Positions 1 to 5,777 of a stretch of 6,531 bases of DNA are shown piece after piece. The position numbers and the translations under genes are program-made. Under the pieces are notes generated by a model, which was given only the letters and a program-made list of their open reading frames with translations, made no database searches and was not told the origin of the DNA. Origin of the DNA: Rubritepida sp. (GTDB lineage: Bacteria > Pseudomonadota > Alphaproteobacteria > Acetobacterales > Acetobacteraceae); contig JAQGHZ010000426.1 in NCBI GenBank assembly GCA_028291485.1, positions 1-6,531 of the forward strand. Direction: 5' to 3'. Every line of letters begins with the position of its first letter. Position 1 is the first letter of the stretch.

Positions 1-513
1 CAGCCGCCGGCCGACATCCTCTTCGGCGAGATCGCCGGCGGCATGTCCCCGCGCGTCGAGGCGCTGGCGAAGGCCTTCCAGGCGGCGCCGCACATCAAGA
101 CCACGGCGTCGGAAAACATCATGGACGAGATGTGGGCCAAGCTGGTCATGCTCGGCTCGCTGGCCGCGCTGACGGTGCTGATGCGCGGGAATATCGGCCA
201 GATCATCCGCGCCGGCGGGCAGGAGCTGATCCTGCGCATGTTCCGTCTGTCGGCCGCCATCGCGGCGGCGAACGGCCATGCCGTACCGGAAGCGACGCTC
301 ACCGGCATGGAGCGCATGTTCACCAATCCGAAGTCGACCTCGACCGCGTCGATGTTCCGTGACCTGAAGGCTGGCGGGCCGATCGAGATCGACCATGTCG
401 TCGGCTTCCTGGTCGAGGCCGGCAAGGGCGCCGGGCTGGACGTGACGCTGCTCGAGGCCGCGCTGGTCAGCGGCCTGACCTATGAGGCGCAGCGCGCCGA
501 GGTCGCCGCCTGA
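1..513 (+). CDS. 2-dehydropantoate 2-reductase-like oxidoreductase, C-terminal part (5' end outside window)
   Basis: The reading frame is open from base 1 and stops at TGA 511-513, so the N-terminal NADPH-binding Rossmann domain lies outside the window; the ATG at 43 is internal. What remains is the all-helical ApbA/PanE C-terminal domain. Family landmarks are visible: a WAKL motif carrying the expected catalytic lysine, and a later SMFRDL...IEIDHVVGF block matching the conserved Ser, Asp and Glu that bind ketopantoate. In E. coli PanE the lysine is followed four residues later by a conserved Asn; here that position is Leu (KLVML). This is common in paralogous 'PanE-like' branches, so the substrate may not be ketopantoate. 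PanE itself makes pantoate for coenzyme A synthesis in the cytoplasm. The stop overlaps the purC start by one base (TGATG), which implies co-transcription and translational coupling. Family assignment is firm; exact substrate is not. Confidence 0.85.
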   Translation, partial: QPPADILFGEIAGGMSPRVEALAKAFQAAPHIKTTASENIMDEMWAKLVMLGSLAALTVLMRGNIGQIIRAGGQELILRMFRLSAAIAAANGHAVPEATLTGMERMFTNPKSTSTASMFRDLKAGGPIEIDHVVGFLVEAGKGAGLDVTLLEAALVSGLTYEAQRAEVAA

Positions 514-1493
514 TGCTGAATATCGAGACGCTCCGCCCGCTCGCGCATCTGGTCCTGCGGGACGCGGAGATTCCTGAGCTGCCGAACCACTACGGCGGCA
601 AGGTGCGCGAGAATTACGACCTGGCGGACGGCCGCCGCGTGCTCATCGCCACGGACCGGCTGAGCGCCTTCGACCGCATCCTCTGCGCCATCCCCTTCAA
701 GGGCCAGGTGCTGACGCAGACGGCCCGCCACTGGTTCGAGCGGACGGCCGACATCTGCCCGAACCACGTGCTGGCCTATCCCGATCCGAATGTCGTGATC
801 GGACAGCGGCTGGACATCCTGCCGGTCGAGATCGTGGTGCGCGACTACCTCGCCGGCACGACCAGCACCTCGGTGCTGACCATGTACAAGGCAGGGAAGC
901 GCGAGATGTATGGGCTCCGGCTGCCCGAGGGGATGCGCGACAACCAGCGCCTGCCGCAGCCCATCATCACGCCGACCAGCAAGGCTTTTCATGGCGAGCA
1001 TGACGCCCCGCTCTCCGCGAAGGAGATCCTGGACGGCGGCCTGCTCACCAAAGCGCAGTGGGATCAGTTGAGCGGATACGCCCTGGCGCTCTTCGCGCGG
1101 GGCCAGAAGCTGGCGGCGGAGCGTGGATTGATCCTCGCCGACACCAAGTACGAGTTCGGCACGGATGCCGAGGGCCGCATCGTCCTGGCCGACGAGATCC
1201 ACACGCCGGACAGCAGCCGCTACTGGAAGGCCGGCAGCTATCCCGCGCGCTTCGAGGCGGGCGAGAAGCCGGAGAGCTTCGACAAGGACTTCGTGCGGAA
1301 CTGGGTGGCGGCGCGCTGCGACCCCTATCACGACGAAATTCCGGAGATCCCGGAGGAGCTCATCCTGAACACCGCGGCGGTCTATATCGAGGCGTTCGAG
1401 ACCATCACCGGGCAGAAGTTCGAGCTGCCGGGCGGAGATGGCTCCGTGCTGGATCGGGTACGGGCGAACCTGCGGCCCCTCTTCGCCGCCTGA
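513..1493 (+). CDS. purC: Phosphoribosylaminoimidazole-succinocarboxamide (SAICAR) synthetase, long form
   Basis: This 326-residue enzyme condenses CAIR with aspartate using ATP to give SAICAR, a step of cytoplasmic de novo purine synthesis. Visible landmarks are GGKVREN (residues 28-34, nucleotide-binding loop), ATDRLSAFD (46-54), the first family signature LPVEIVVRDYLAG (about 103-115), PTSKAFHGEHD (about 144-154), the second signature ILADTKYEFG (207-216), and ADEIHTPDSSRYW (226-238), which contributes metal and substrate contacts. After signature 1 this protein reads GTTSTS where many family members have GS. It is longer than the roughly 240-residue common bacterial PurC and resembles the longer form also seen in yeast; many alphaproteobacteria carry such a form beside a short one, so it may be a second copy. 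The ATG overlaps the upstream stop (TGATG), so no separate promoter is expected. Confidence 0.96.
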   Translation: MLNIETLRPLAHLVLRDAEIPELPNHYGGKVRENYDLADGRRVLIATDRLSAFDRILCAIPFKGQVLTQTARHWFERTADICPNHVLAYPDPNVVIGQRLDILPVEIVVRDYLAGTTSTSVLTMYKAGKREMYGLRLPEGMRDNQRLPQPIITPTSKAFHGEHDAPLSAKEILDGGLLTKAQWDQLSGYALALFARGQKLAAERGLILADTKYEFGTDAEGRIVLADEIHTPDSSRYWKAGSYPARFEAGEKPESFDKDFVRNWVAARCDPYHDEIPEIPEELILNTAAVYIEAFETITGQKFELPGGDGSVLDRVRANLRPLFAA

Positions 1494-1509
1494 GCCGCGA
1501 CAGCCGCCG

Positions 1510-2088
1510 ATGGAAGACCCGCTGATTTTCGCCCTCGCCGTGCTGGCGATCCTCGGCACGCCCGGCCCCGCCAACACGCTGCTCGCGACCGGCGGCGCCA
1601 CCGTCGGGCTACGGCGGTCGTTGGCGCTGATCCCGGCGGAGGCCGCGGGCTACACCATCTCCATCCTGACGCTCGGCCTGATTCTGGGACCGCTGCTCGC
1701 CGGGGCGCCGGGGATGGTGATGGCGATGCGCGCGGCGATCGGCGCCTATCTGCTGTGGCTGGCGGTCCGCCTCTGGCGGCGCGGCGGAGCGGCGCTGGCG
1801 CTCGGCACCGTGGTGACGCCGGCGCAGGTCTTCGTCACGACGCTGCTGAACCCCAAGGCCATCATCTTCGCGCTGGGAATCATCCCCTTCGGGACCGGCA
1901 GGGTCTGGCCCTACATGCTGGGTTTCCTCGCGATGCTGGCCTGCGTCGCGCTGGGTTGGATCGCGGCGGGATCCCTGCTGGGCGGGGCGGCGCATCGCCG
2001 TGGCTGGGGCGGCGTCGTCCCCCGTGTCGGGGCGGCAGCCGTCGGGATCTTTGCGGCGATCCTGCTGATCACGCCGCTGCTGCGATAA
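1510..2088 (+). CDS. LysE/RhtB family amino-acid exporter
   Basis: This is a 192-residue, strongly hydrophobic inner-membrane protein of the LysE/RhtB translocator superfamily, which exports amino acids or related small molecules. The family hallmark GTPGPAN lies at residues 16-22 at the end of the first membrane helix, and the second conserved motif LLNPKA at 112-117. Hydrophobic segments fall near residues 5-25, 40-65, 68-90, 105-126, 134-158 and 170-190, giving the usual six helices; the length is slightly short of the typical 200-210. An in-frame ATG at 1438 lies inside purC and would add 24 non-hydrophobic residues; the ATG at 1510 places the hallmark motif where the family has it, so I prefer it, although no strong Shine-Dalgarno precedes it. 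It starts 16 bases after purC on the same strand, so it probably shares the transcript. The substrate cannot be told. Confidence 0.92.
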   Translation: MEDPLIFALAVLAILGTPGPANTLLATGGATVGLRRSLALIPAEAAGYTISILTLGLILGPLLAGAPGMVMAMRAAIGAYLLWLAVRLWRRGGAALALGTVVTPAQVFVTTLLNPKAIIFALGIIPFGTGRVWPYMLGFLAMLACVALGWIAAGSLLGGAAHRRGWGGVVPRVGAAAVGIFAAILLITPLLR

Positions 2089-2109
2089 GTGCGATAAATG
2101 GGCCGCGAA

Positions 2110-2133
2110 GGCGGCGCACCCTCCACGGCCGCC
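2110..2133. terminator. Possible hairpin between convergent genes
   Basis: GGCGGC (2110-2115) and GCCGCC (2128-2133) can pair around a 12-base loop between the stops of the convergent LysE-family and hydrolase genes. The position suits a transcription end, but neither side has a T-run, so this is only a weak candidate. Confidence 0.25.
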
Positions 2134-2778
2134 TCAGACTGTCAGCGGGCAGGCGTGCCGGAGACAGAACCCGCCGACAAGATCCGCGATCCGGTCCCAC
2201 TCGTCCTCGGAAACGCTGAAGTCGTGGCCGCAATCGACGAACCTGACCGTCACGGCATCGGACAGCTCGTAGTTCCTGGTGATCTCCAGGCCGCCATAGA
2301 CGTCGGACATGCCCTGCAGGATCAAGGTGGGCGTGGCGATACGGGCGAGGTGCGAATATCGCGCTGGCTCGACCGGCCCCTTTGGGTTCCGGAACGGATA
2401 GCCGAAGCAAACGAGCGCGGAGATCGCCGCCCCGCCTGCGGCCAGCAGAGAGGCCACCCGCGCGCCGGACGAACGGCCCATGAGGACCTTCGGCCCCGTC
2501 CGGTCGCCGGCCGAGACGAGCCGCTCGAGGACCGTCAGGCGCGCCGATATGTCGGTGTCGAGCTTCTCGTCCCCGGCGTATGCGATCAGGTCGAGCTGGC
2601 CCGTCCAGTGGCGGAACTTGAGCCGTTGTCTCAGGGATCTCTCGATGCGAGAGCGCCGGTCGAAGGAGTCGCCGTCAAGGTAGAACACGGAGCCCAGCAT
2701 CACGCGGTCGTCTCTCTTCCCTTCCGGGCCGCGCAAGCAGGGGTCGGCTCTCAGGATGTCATCGGGTGAGGCTTGCAT
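2134..2778 (-). CDS. Small alpha/beta hydrolase-fold protein
   Basis: From the ATG at 2778 the protein has 214 residues. An upstream in-frame ATG (2787) and TTG (2811) are possible, but 2778 has a G-rich stretch just before it. The nucleophile elbow is GRSSGARVAS (101-110) with Ser103 as nucleophile; the strand before it (KVLM) and the helix after it fit the fold. Candidate acid and base are Asp159 in TLILQGMSDVYGG and His185 in VDCGHDFS. The elbow sequence and the FGYPFRNP block resemble the KANL3/TEX30-like or dienelactone-hydrolase-like group. The N-terminal third has no recognisable HG oxyanion motif; instead it reads FYLDGDSFDRR and a basic helix, so this part is divergent. It probably acts as a cytoplasmic esterase or other hydrolase; no signal peptide is seen and the substrate is unknown. 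It lies 54 bases after the 2833-3168 gene on the same strand, perhaps as one transcript. Confidence 0.8.
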   Translation of the reverse strand: MQASPDDILRADPCLRGPEGKRDDRVMLGSVFYLDGDSFDRRSRIERSLRQRLKFRHWTGQLDLIAYAGDEKLDTDISARLTVLERLVSAGDRTGPKVLMGRSSGARVASLLAAGGAAISALVCFGYPFRNPKGPVEPARYSHLARIATPTLILQGMSDVYGGLEITRNYELSDAVTVRFVDCGHDFSVSEDEWDRIADLVGGFCLRHACPLTV

Positions 2779-2832
2779 AACCCCCATCCCCGCGCCGAAT
2801 CCACCCGCCAATCGGGCCGGGCCCGAGATGGC

Positions 2833-3168
2833 CTAAAGGCCGCTCAAGGCCCGCAGCGCGGCGTCGCGCGTGGCGGTGAGCGCGGCCAGCGTCCCATCCG
2901 CCTGCTTCACCGCGGCGGCGTCGCTCTGGTCGGTATCGGAGACCTGTTCCTCGGCATCGGCGACGCCCGTCCGGAGCGTCTCGAGCAAATCCTCGACCCA
3001 CTCCCTCACCTGCGCCGGCTCGGCCTCGGCGGCGCCGGTCCAGCCGGCGACGATGATCTCCACCTCCCGCCCCATGCGGGTGGGCGGGACGTTCTTCGTG
3101 GCGAGCTCGAGGAGCCGCTTCAACGCGACATCGACCGGCCGCGCAGGGCCCTTCCTTCGTGCAGCCAT
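2833..3168 (-). CDS. Small protein of unknown function (family copy 1, intact)
   Basis: This 111-residue protein has a basic N-terminus (MAARRKGPARP), a predicted amphipathic helix (VALKRLLELAT), a short hydrophobic segment (VEIIVAGW), and an acidic Ala/Asp/Glu-rich C-terminal half that looks helical. I recognise no named domain. A GAGGAG Shine-Dalgarno (about 3180-3185) precedes the ATG at 3168 by 11-12 bases, somewhat long but usable. The C-terminal half (about residues 58-107) aligns with two other places on the same strand: a frameshifted relic at 3380-3490 and an N-terminally broken copy at 6206-6379. The shared core is LLE-L--GV-D-EEQ--D-DQ--AAV-QA--TLAA, roughly half identical to the 6206 copy by eye. 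This conservation supports the gene being real. The hydrolase gene follows 54 bases downstream. Function is unknown. Confidence 0.7.
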   Translation of the reverse strand: MAARRKGPARPVDVALKRLLELATKNVPPTRMGREVEIIVAGWTGAAEAEPAQVREWVEDLLETLRTGVADAEEQVSDTDQSDAAAVKQADGTLAALTATRDAALRALSGL

Positions 3169-3379
3169 GCCGGTCGATACTCCTCATTGCGCTTGAAAGC
3201 CCGATGACGTCCCGAGCCGGTTCCGGCACAGCACGGATCGGCACTCAAGGGGTATTCGGTTCTCAGGTTTCGAAGAATTATCAGGAAAGGCCTGGCGTCG
3301 CGAGAGCCTCGTCGGAACGCGTCGGGACGATGTGCCGGAAGCCCGGCTGCGGCGATCGATTTGAGCACTTGCCGGCGCC
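3169..3379. other. No gene seen upstream of the 2833-3168 gene
   Basis: This stretch holds the Shine-Dalgarno of the small gene at 2833-3168 and presumably its promoter, but no clear -35/-10 pair stands out. Open frames crossing it on both strands are not supported by a start site, motif or steady codon bias. Confidence 0.4.
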
Positions 3380-3490
3380 CCATTGCCGCCAAGGCGGCAT
3401 TCGCCTGGGTCATCGCTGCGGGCCGGTCCTATTCACATCGGCCGCCCCCTCCTCCGCATCGATCACGCGGCGTCCCGGTGCTCGAGGAGG
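3380..3490 (-). pseudogene. Frameshifted relic of the small unknown family (copy 2)
   Basis: Read on the minus strand, this stretch matches the copy at 6206-6379 at DNA level: both contain CTCCTCGAGCA, GTGATCGAT followed by GGAGGAG, and ACCCAGGCGAATGC or ACGCAGGCGAATGC in the same order. The conserved peptides LLEH, VIDAEEGAADV and MTQANAALAAMG appear in three successive frames. Against the 6206 copy, two single-base deletions explain the shifts, one just before GTGATCGAT and one between GATGTGAATAGG and the TGACCCAGG block, and in-frame stops result. The N-terminal half of the family is absent, and at about 3490 the similarity stops where the sequence turns A+T-rich. It is therefore a decayed fragment, probably silent. 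Confidence 0.75.
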
Positions 3491-3499
3491 CCACGGTCT

Positions 3500-3990
3500 A
3501 TACTGTGGAAACTCACGAATAATCCGCCACGTGTTTACATCGTTATATTGTCCTGGGAGATTTAGTCCGACGGTGCCTCCTATTATCCAGAAGGGAGGAT
3601 CAAAAGACTCGAGTAAGTGCCGGGTTCGTTCTGCCATCGAAAAGGATTTCGCTCATGTACCGTTCAATCCGGGCCGAAAAATAGACTTCTTGATCAACGC
3701 ATTTTGGACCGCGTGGAGACATGGCAGCATTTTTTCGGCATGGATCTGCTATTTCTTTGCCAATGTTCGTTTGCCGCAAGAATAATATTGTAAAAATATA
3801 CTTGGTAATTTTCTTAAAAACTCCATGGTTCCGCAATCAATACAACGATATAAGTTTTAATTTAGTGAAAATACGGAATAATTCTTTTGAATTTTGCATT
3901 CAAATCTCTATTATTTCTGATTTATAGAAAGTGCCCGCCATTTTAATGTAAATTACAGATAAGTAATTATTGAGAATGAACATTCCTCAC
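3500..3990. other. A+T-rich island without a convincing gene
   Basis: The base composition changes sharply here. By hand count 3781-3960 has 45 G/C in 180 bases (25%), while the flanking genes are clearly above 60%. Several open frames exist, but none has a convincing ribosome site and start, known motif, or plausible composition. The sequence could be transferred DNA, a relic of an insertion, or a regulatory or nucleoid-protein binding region. No terminal inverted repeats or flanking target duplications were found by eye. Confidence 0.6.
3971..3989. promoter_or_regulatory. Short inverted repeat at the edge of the A+T-rich island
   Basis: TGAG-AATG and CATTC-CTCA face each other around AA, with one extra base in the right arm; the inner GAATG-AA-CATTC is perfect. 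Such a dyad could be an operator for a dimeric regulator or a small hairpin. It lies about 240 bases upstream of the 4229 gene, so no target gene is certain. Confidence 0.25.
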
Positions 3991-4228
3991 TAATATTTCC
4001 GGAGGCGATCCGCGCAAGTGCCCACGAGCGACGTCACACCGGACGGCTCTGGCCTGGAGTTGGAGCGCCGAAAGGCAGCCAGATTCCCTCTATTGAGACC
4101 TTAAGCCCGGAGATGGGACGCTACGCCGATTTCGCCGACAGATTCCCTCGGCCAAGGCCGCCGCGAAACCTGGCAACGGGGGGGGTGGACCGCCGATGGG
4201 CGGGCATGGCTGCGGAAGGGGGGAGTGT
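3991..4228. other. Gene-poor leader region with an 11-base direct repeat
   Basis: The G/C-rich composition returns here. CAGATTCCCTC occurs at 4080-4090 and again at 4139-4149, 59 bases apart, and a run of eight G lies at 4178-4185. A 28-codon frame starting with GTG at 4018 has GGAGG 12 bases upstream, but nothing else supports it. No clear promoter was found. Confidence 0.4.
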
Positions 4229-4474
4229 ATGACCGATCGTTGCACCGACCTCAGCCGGCGGCATTATGCGGCACTCGGAGCCATGGCCGACGACAAGATG
4301 AACTTCCTGACCCTCGGCGAGTTCCCGCGCGGCATCGGCTTCGGGATCTTGGCTGAACTGATGCGGCGCGGCTTGGCCGAAAAGGGCATCTCAGAGCGCT
4401 TTCAGGGCAAGATGGGGTGGCGCATCACCGCTTGGGGTCTCAGCTGCCTGGCCGCCGAGAACTCCGGCACTTAA
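4229..4474 (+). CDS. Small hypothetical protein, possibly winged-helix-like
   Basis: This is an 81-residue protein of unknown function. GGAAGG (4214-4219) lies nine bases before the ATG at 4229, in a purine-rich run, and decides this start over an in-frame ATG at 4196. The sequence opens with LSRRHYAALGAMA, a helix like the first helix of many small winged-helix proteins, continues through helix-forming stretches (GFGILAELMRRGLAEKG), and ends with GWRITAWGLSCLA, which resembles the closing strand and helix pattern ('...lT..G...L') of winged-helix DNA-binding domains. That fold is an inference from pattern only. A hairpin terminator starts three bases after the stop, so it looks like a single-gene transcript. 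There is no signal peptide or membrane helix. Confidence 0.65.
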   Translation: MTDRCTDLSRRHYAALGAMADDKMNFLTLGEFPRGIGFGILAELMRRGLAEKGISERFQGKMGWRITAWGLSCLAAENSGT

Positions 4475-4476
4475 CC

Positions 4477-4497
4477 AAAAAAGGCGATCGCGCCTTT
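4477..4497. terminator. Rho-independent terminator, stronger on the minus strand
   Basis: AAAGGCG (4480-4486) and CGCCTTT (4491-4497) form a perfect seven-base stem with loop ATCG. On the plus strand it follows the stop of the 4229-4474 gene by a few bases but has only TTT after the stem. On the minus strand it is followed by six T (complement of A 4477-4482), a typical U-tract. It may serve convergent transcripts from both sides. Confidence 0.75.
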
Positions 4498-4519
4498 CCC
4501 ATACACGGTCCGCCTGGAG

Positions 4520-4627
4520 CTATTCGGCATCGGACGGATTCGGCCGGTAGAGCGCGAAGGTGTTGAAAAGCAACACGGTCGCCACCGGCGGGATCTGGTC
4601 CTTCAGGTGTCGGCGCGTGGCCTTCAC
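4520..4627 (-). CDS. Possible 35-residue minus-strand ORF or gene remnant
   Basis: A minus-strand frame from GTG 4627 to TAG 4520 encodes a peptide beginning MKATRRHLKDQIPPVA (GTG read as Met) and continuing with a hydrophobic stretch and LYRPNP. It ends 22 bases before a hairpin that has a T-run in this direction, which is the main reason to list it. No Shine-Dalgarno is visible and the frame continues upstream of the GTG without a better start, so it may be the tail of a decayed gene. No family is recognised. Confidence 0.25.
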   Translation of the reverse strand: MKATRRHLKDQIPPVATVLLFNTFALYRPNPSDAE

Positions 4628-4738
4628 CAGCGGTTGGTCATGCCGCCGCCTCGGCCAGCCTGTGCCCCCAGGCTGCCGAAATTGTTGCGCTCATGTTGAA
4701 TAACCTCACACGATGAGGGGCGGGCGTGGACGACGCCG

Positions 4739-4746
4739 AAAGGGAG
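4739..4746 (+). promoter_or_regulatory. Ribosome binding site that decides the 4753 start
   Basis: AAAGGGAG lies here, six bases before ATG 4753. It would be too close (no gap) for ATG 4747 and lies downstream of GTG 4726, so it selects 4753. Confidence 0.55.
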
Positions 4747-4752
4747 ATGCCG

Positions 4753-5031
4753 ATGTTCGGAACGGGGATCATCGCGAAGCTGCGCCGGAAGGCGCGGGCC
4801 ATCGACATCGTGGAGTTGTCGCGAGAGCTGGAGGAATGCCGGATTGCCAGCCTCAACCTCGCGGCCGAGCATTTCGTCCTGAAGAGCGTCGTCGCGACGC
4901 TGATCGACCAGCGGCCGGAGTTTCGGTCGGAGTTGCAGAAGCTCCTGGCCGGCCGACTGATCGAAGGCAGCCACCCGCTCAGCACTCGCGTGGGCTCGGC
5001 CGCGCAGGAGTGGCGCGAACTGGTCGAGTAG
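4753..5031 (+). CDS. Hypothetical helical protein of 92 residues
   Basis: The protein starts MFGTGIIAKLRRKARAIDIV and seems almost wholly alpha-helical: a basic amphipathic N-terminal helix, then a charged helix rich in Glu and Leu (VELSRELEECRIASLNLAAEHFVLKSVVATLI), then LQKLLAGRLIEG, and a polar tail. The heptad-like Leu/Ile/Val spacing suggests a short coiled coil or helical bundle. It is soluble by composition and has no signal peptide. I recognise no family. Third codon positions are strongly G/C, like the core genes and unlike the AT-rich island, which supports coding. Earlier in-frame starts (GTG 4726, ATG 4747) would add a few residues but fit the ribosome site less well. It stands alone, with no same-strand neighbour close by. 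Confidence 0.65.
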   Translation: MFGTGIIAKLRRKARAIDIVELSRELEECRIASLNLAAEHFVLKSVVATLIDQRPEFRSELQKLLAGRLIEGSHPLSTRVGSAAQEWRELVE

Positions 5032-5055
5032 GGGTCGGTCGCGTCACGCGCGCCC

Positions 5056-5075
5056 GGCCGGAGAGGCAGCCGGCC
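5056..5075. terminator. G/C hairpin after the 4753-5031 gene
   Basis: GGCCGG (5056-5061) pairs with CCGGCC (5070-5075) around an eight-base loop, 24 bases after the stop at 5031. There is no T-run, so it is a weak or factor-dependent candidate. Confidence 0.3.
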
Positions 5076-5233
5076 CTGCCGCGCCACGAAAGATTCAAGC
5101 TATCCCGGGGCAGTCGATGCAGCCCTGGCGAGGCAGCCATCCCTGGCGCCCTGCCCGACGCCAGCATCCCCGCCTCACCTTTGCCGCTGGTGTCTTGGCT
5201 TTTCGCCGCCAGGCAACGCCGGCGACCATGAGC

Positions 5234-5500
5234 CTATGCGGGGTGGCGGGCGACAACCCGCTTGATGTCCACGCCCATCCCAGCCAGGGTCGCGCCCAGC
5301 TCCTGCCAGCCGACCCAGCCCTCCGCATTCGTGTCCCGCATCCACTGATACAGGGCGGATCGCACCTCGGGATCGTTCATGGCGTCGACCGTGAAGGGGG
5401 AGTCGGTCGAATCGAAGGTCAGCGTTCGGATCTCGCCGTCGAGCAGCATCATCTCGACCAACCCATCGGGGTTGAATACGACCTGGAATCGTTCGCTCAT
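5234..5500 (-). CDS. Hypothetical protein of 88 residues
   Basis: The start is set by AGGAG (minus strand of 5508-5512) seven bases before ATG 5500, a near-ideal ribosome site; the longer frame upstream runs into the tRNA-like sequence and is not real. The protein begins with a beta-rich half (FQVVFNPDG, EMMLLDGEIRTLTFDS), followed by an acidic helical half with MNDPEVRSALYQWMRDTN and GWVGWQELGATLAGMGVDIKRVV. It is acidic overall and has no signal peptide or membrane segment. No family is recognised. Strong G/C at third positions and the good ribosome site support a real gene. No partner is evident: the next minus-strand item upstream is the tRNA-like sequence about 195 bases away. Confidence 0.75.
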   Translation of the reverse strand: MSERFQVVFNPDGLVEMMLLDGEIRTLTFDSTDSPFTVDAMNDPEVRSALYQWMRDTNAEGWVGWQELGATLAGMGVDIKRVVARHPA

Positions 5501-5582
5501 CGCGCTTCTCCTCGTCGTGGACGGGCGGATGCTACCACGCGGAGAAGGCCCGCGGCGAGGACTGACGGAGAATTGGCTCTCA

Positions 5583-5604
5583 CAGGCCCGCCTGGAAGGG
5601 CCTG
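5583..5604. repeat. Seven-base inverted repeat
   Basis: CAGGCCC (5583-5589) and GGGCCTG (5598-5604) can form a hairpin with an eight-base loop between the tRNA-like fragment and the 5500 gene. It has no T-run and no assigned role. Confidence 0.35.
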
Positions 5605-5692
5605 ACGCGCGCCGGGGACCACGGAAATGGAAGGAGGGAATTTGAGGAAAACGGCAGATGGGCCAGTTCCCGCAGATTTCCGCTGCGCTCGG

Positions 5693-5756
<64 letters not shown>

Positions 5757-5777
5757 AGGTCGAGTAATTTCAATTTA

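Noticed and set aside
480..1601. A 373-codon minus-strand open frame opposite purC
   Set aside because: It is the antisense shadow of a clear purC gene, caused by G/C-rich third positions.
3491..3508. CCACGGT / ACTGTGG inverted repeat at the left edge of the AT-rich island
   Set aside because: It could be an insertion end, but no matching copy was found at the other border and no target duplication is visible.
3583..3591. TTATCCAGA, one mismatch from the DnaA box consensus
   Set aside because: A single imperfect box without a cluster or a replication gene is not evidence of an origin.
3159..3785. Long plus-strand open frame of 208 codons crossing the gene-poor region
   Set aside because: It starts inside the small minus-strand gene, runs over the relic copy and through the sudden composition change, and has no motif or ribosome site. 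It is most likely a chance frame.
3600..3927. Two AT-rich open frames, 78 codons on the minus strand and 68 codons on the plus strand
   Set aside because: They overlap each other, have no ribosome site or known motif, and their composition simply follows the A+T-rich background.
4018..4104. 28-codon frame from GTG 4018 with GGAGG 12 bases upstream
   Set aside because: The spacing is long and nothing else supports translation.
4178..4185. Run of eight G upstream of the 4229 gene, a possible phase-variation tract
   Set aside because: It lies more than 40 bases from the start, not in a recognised promoter spacer or coding region.
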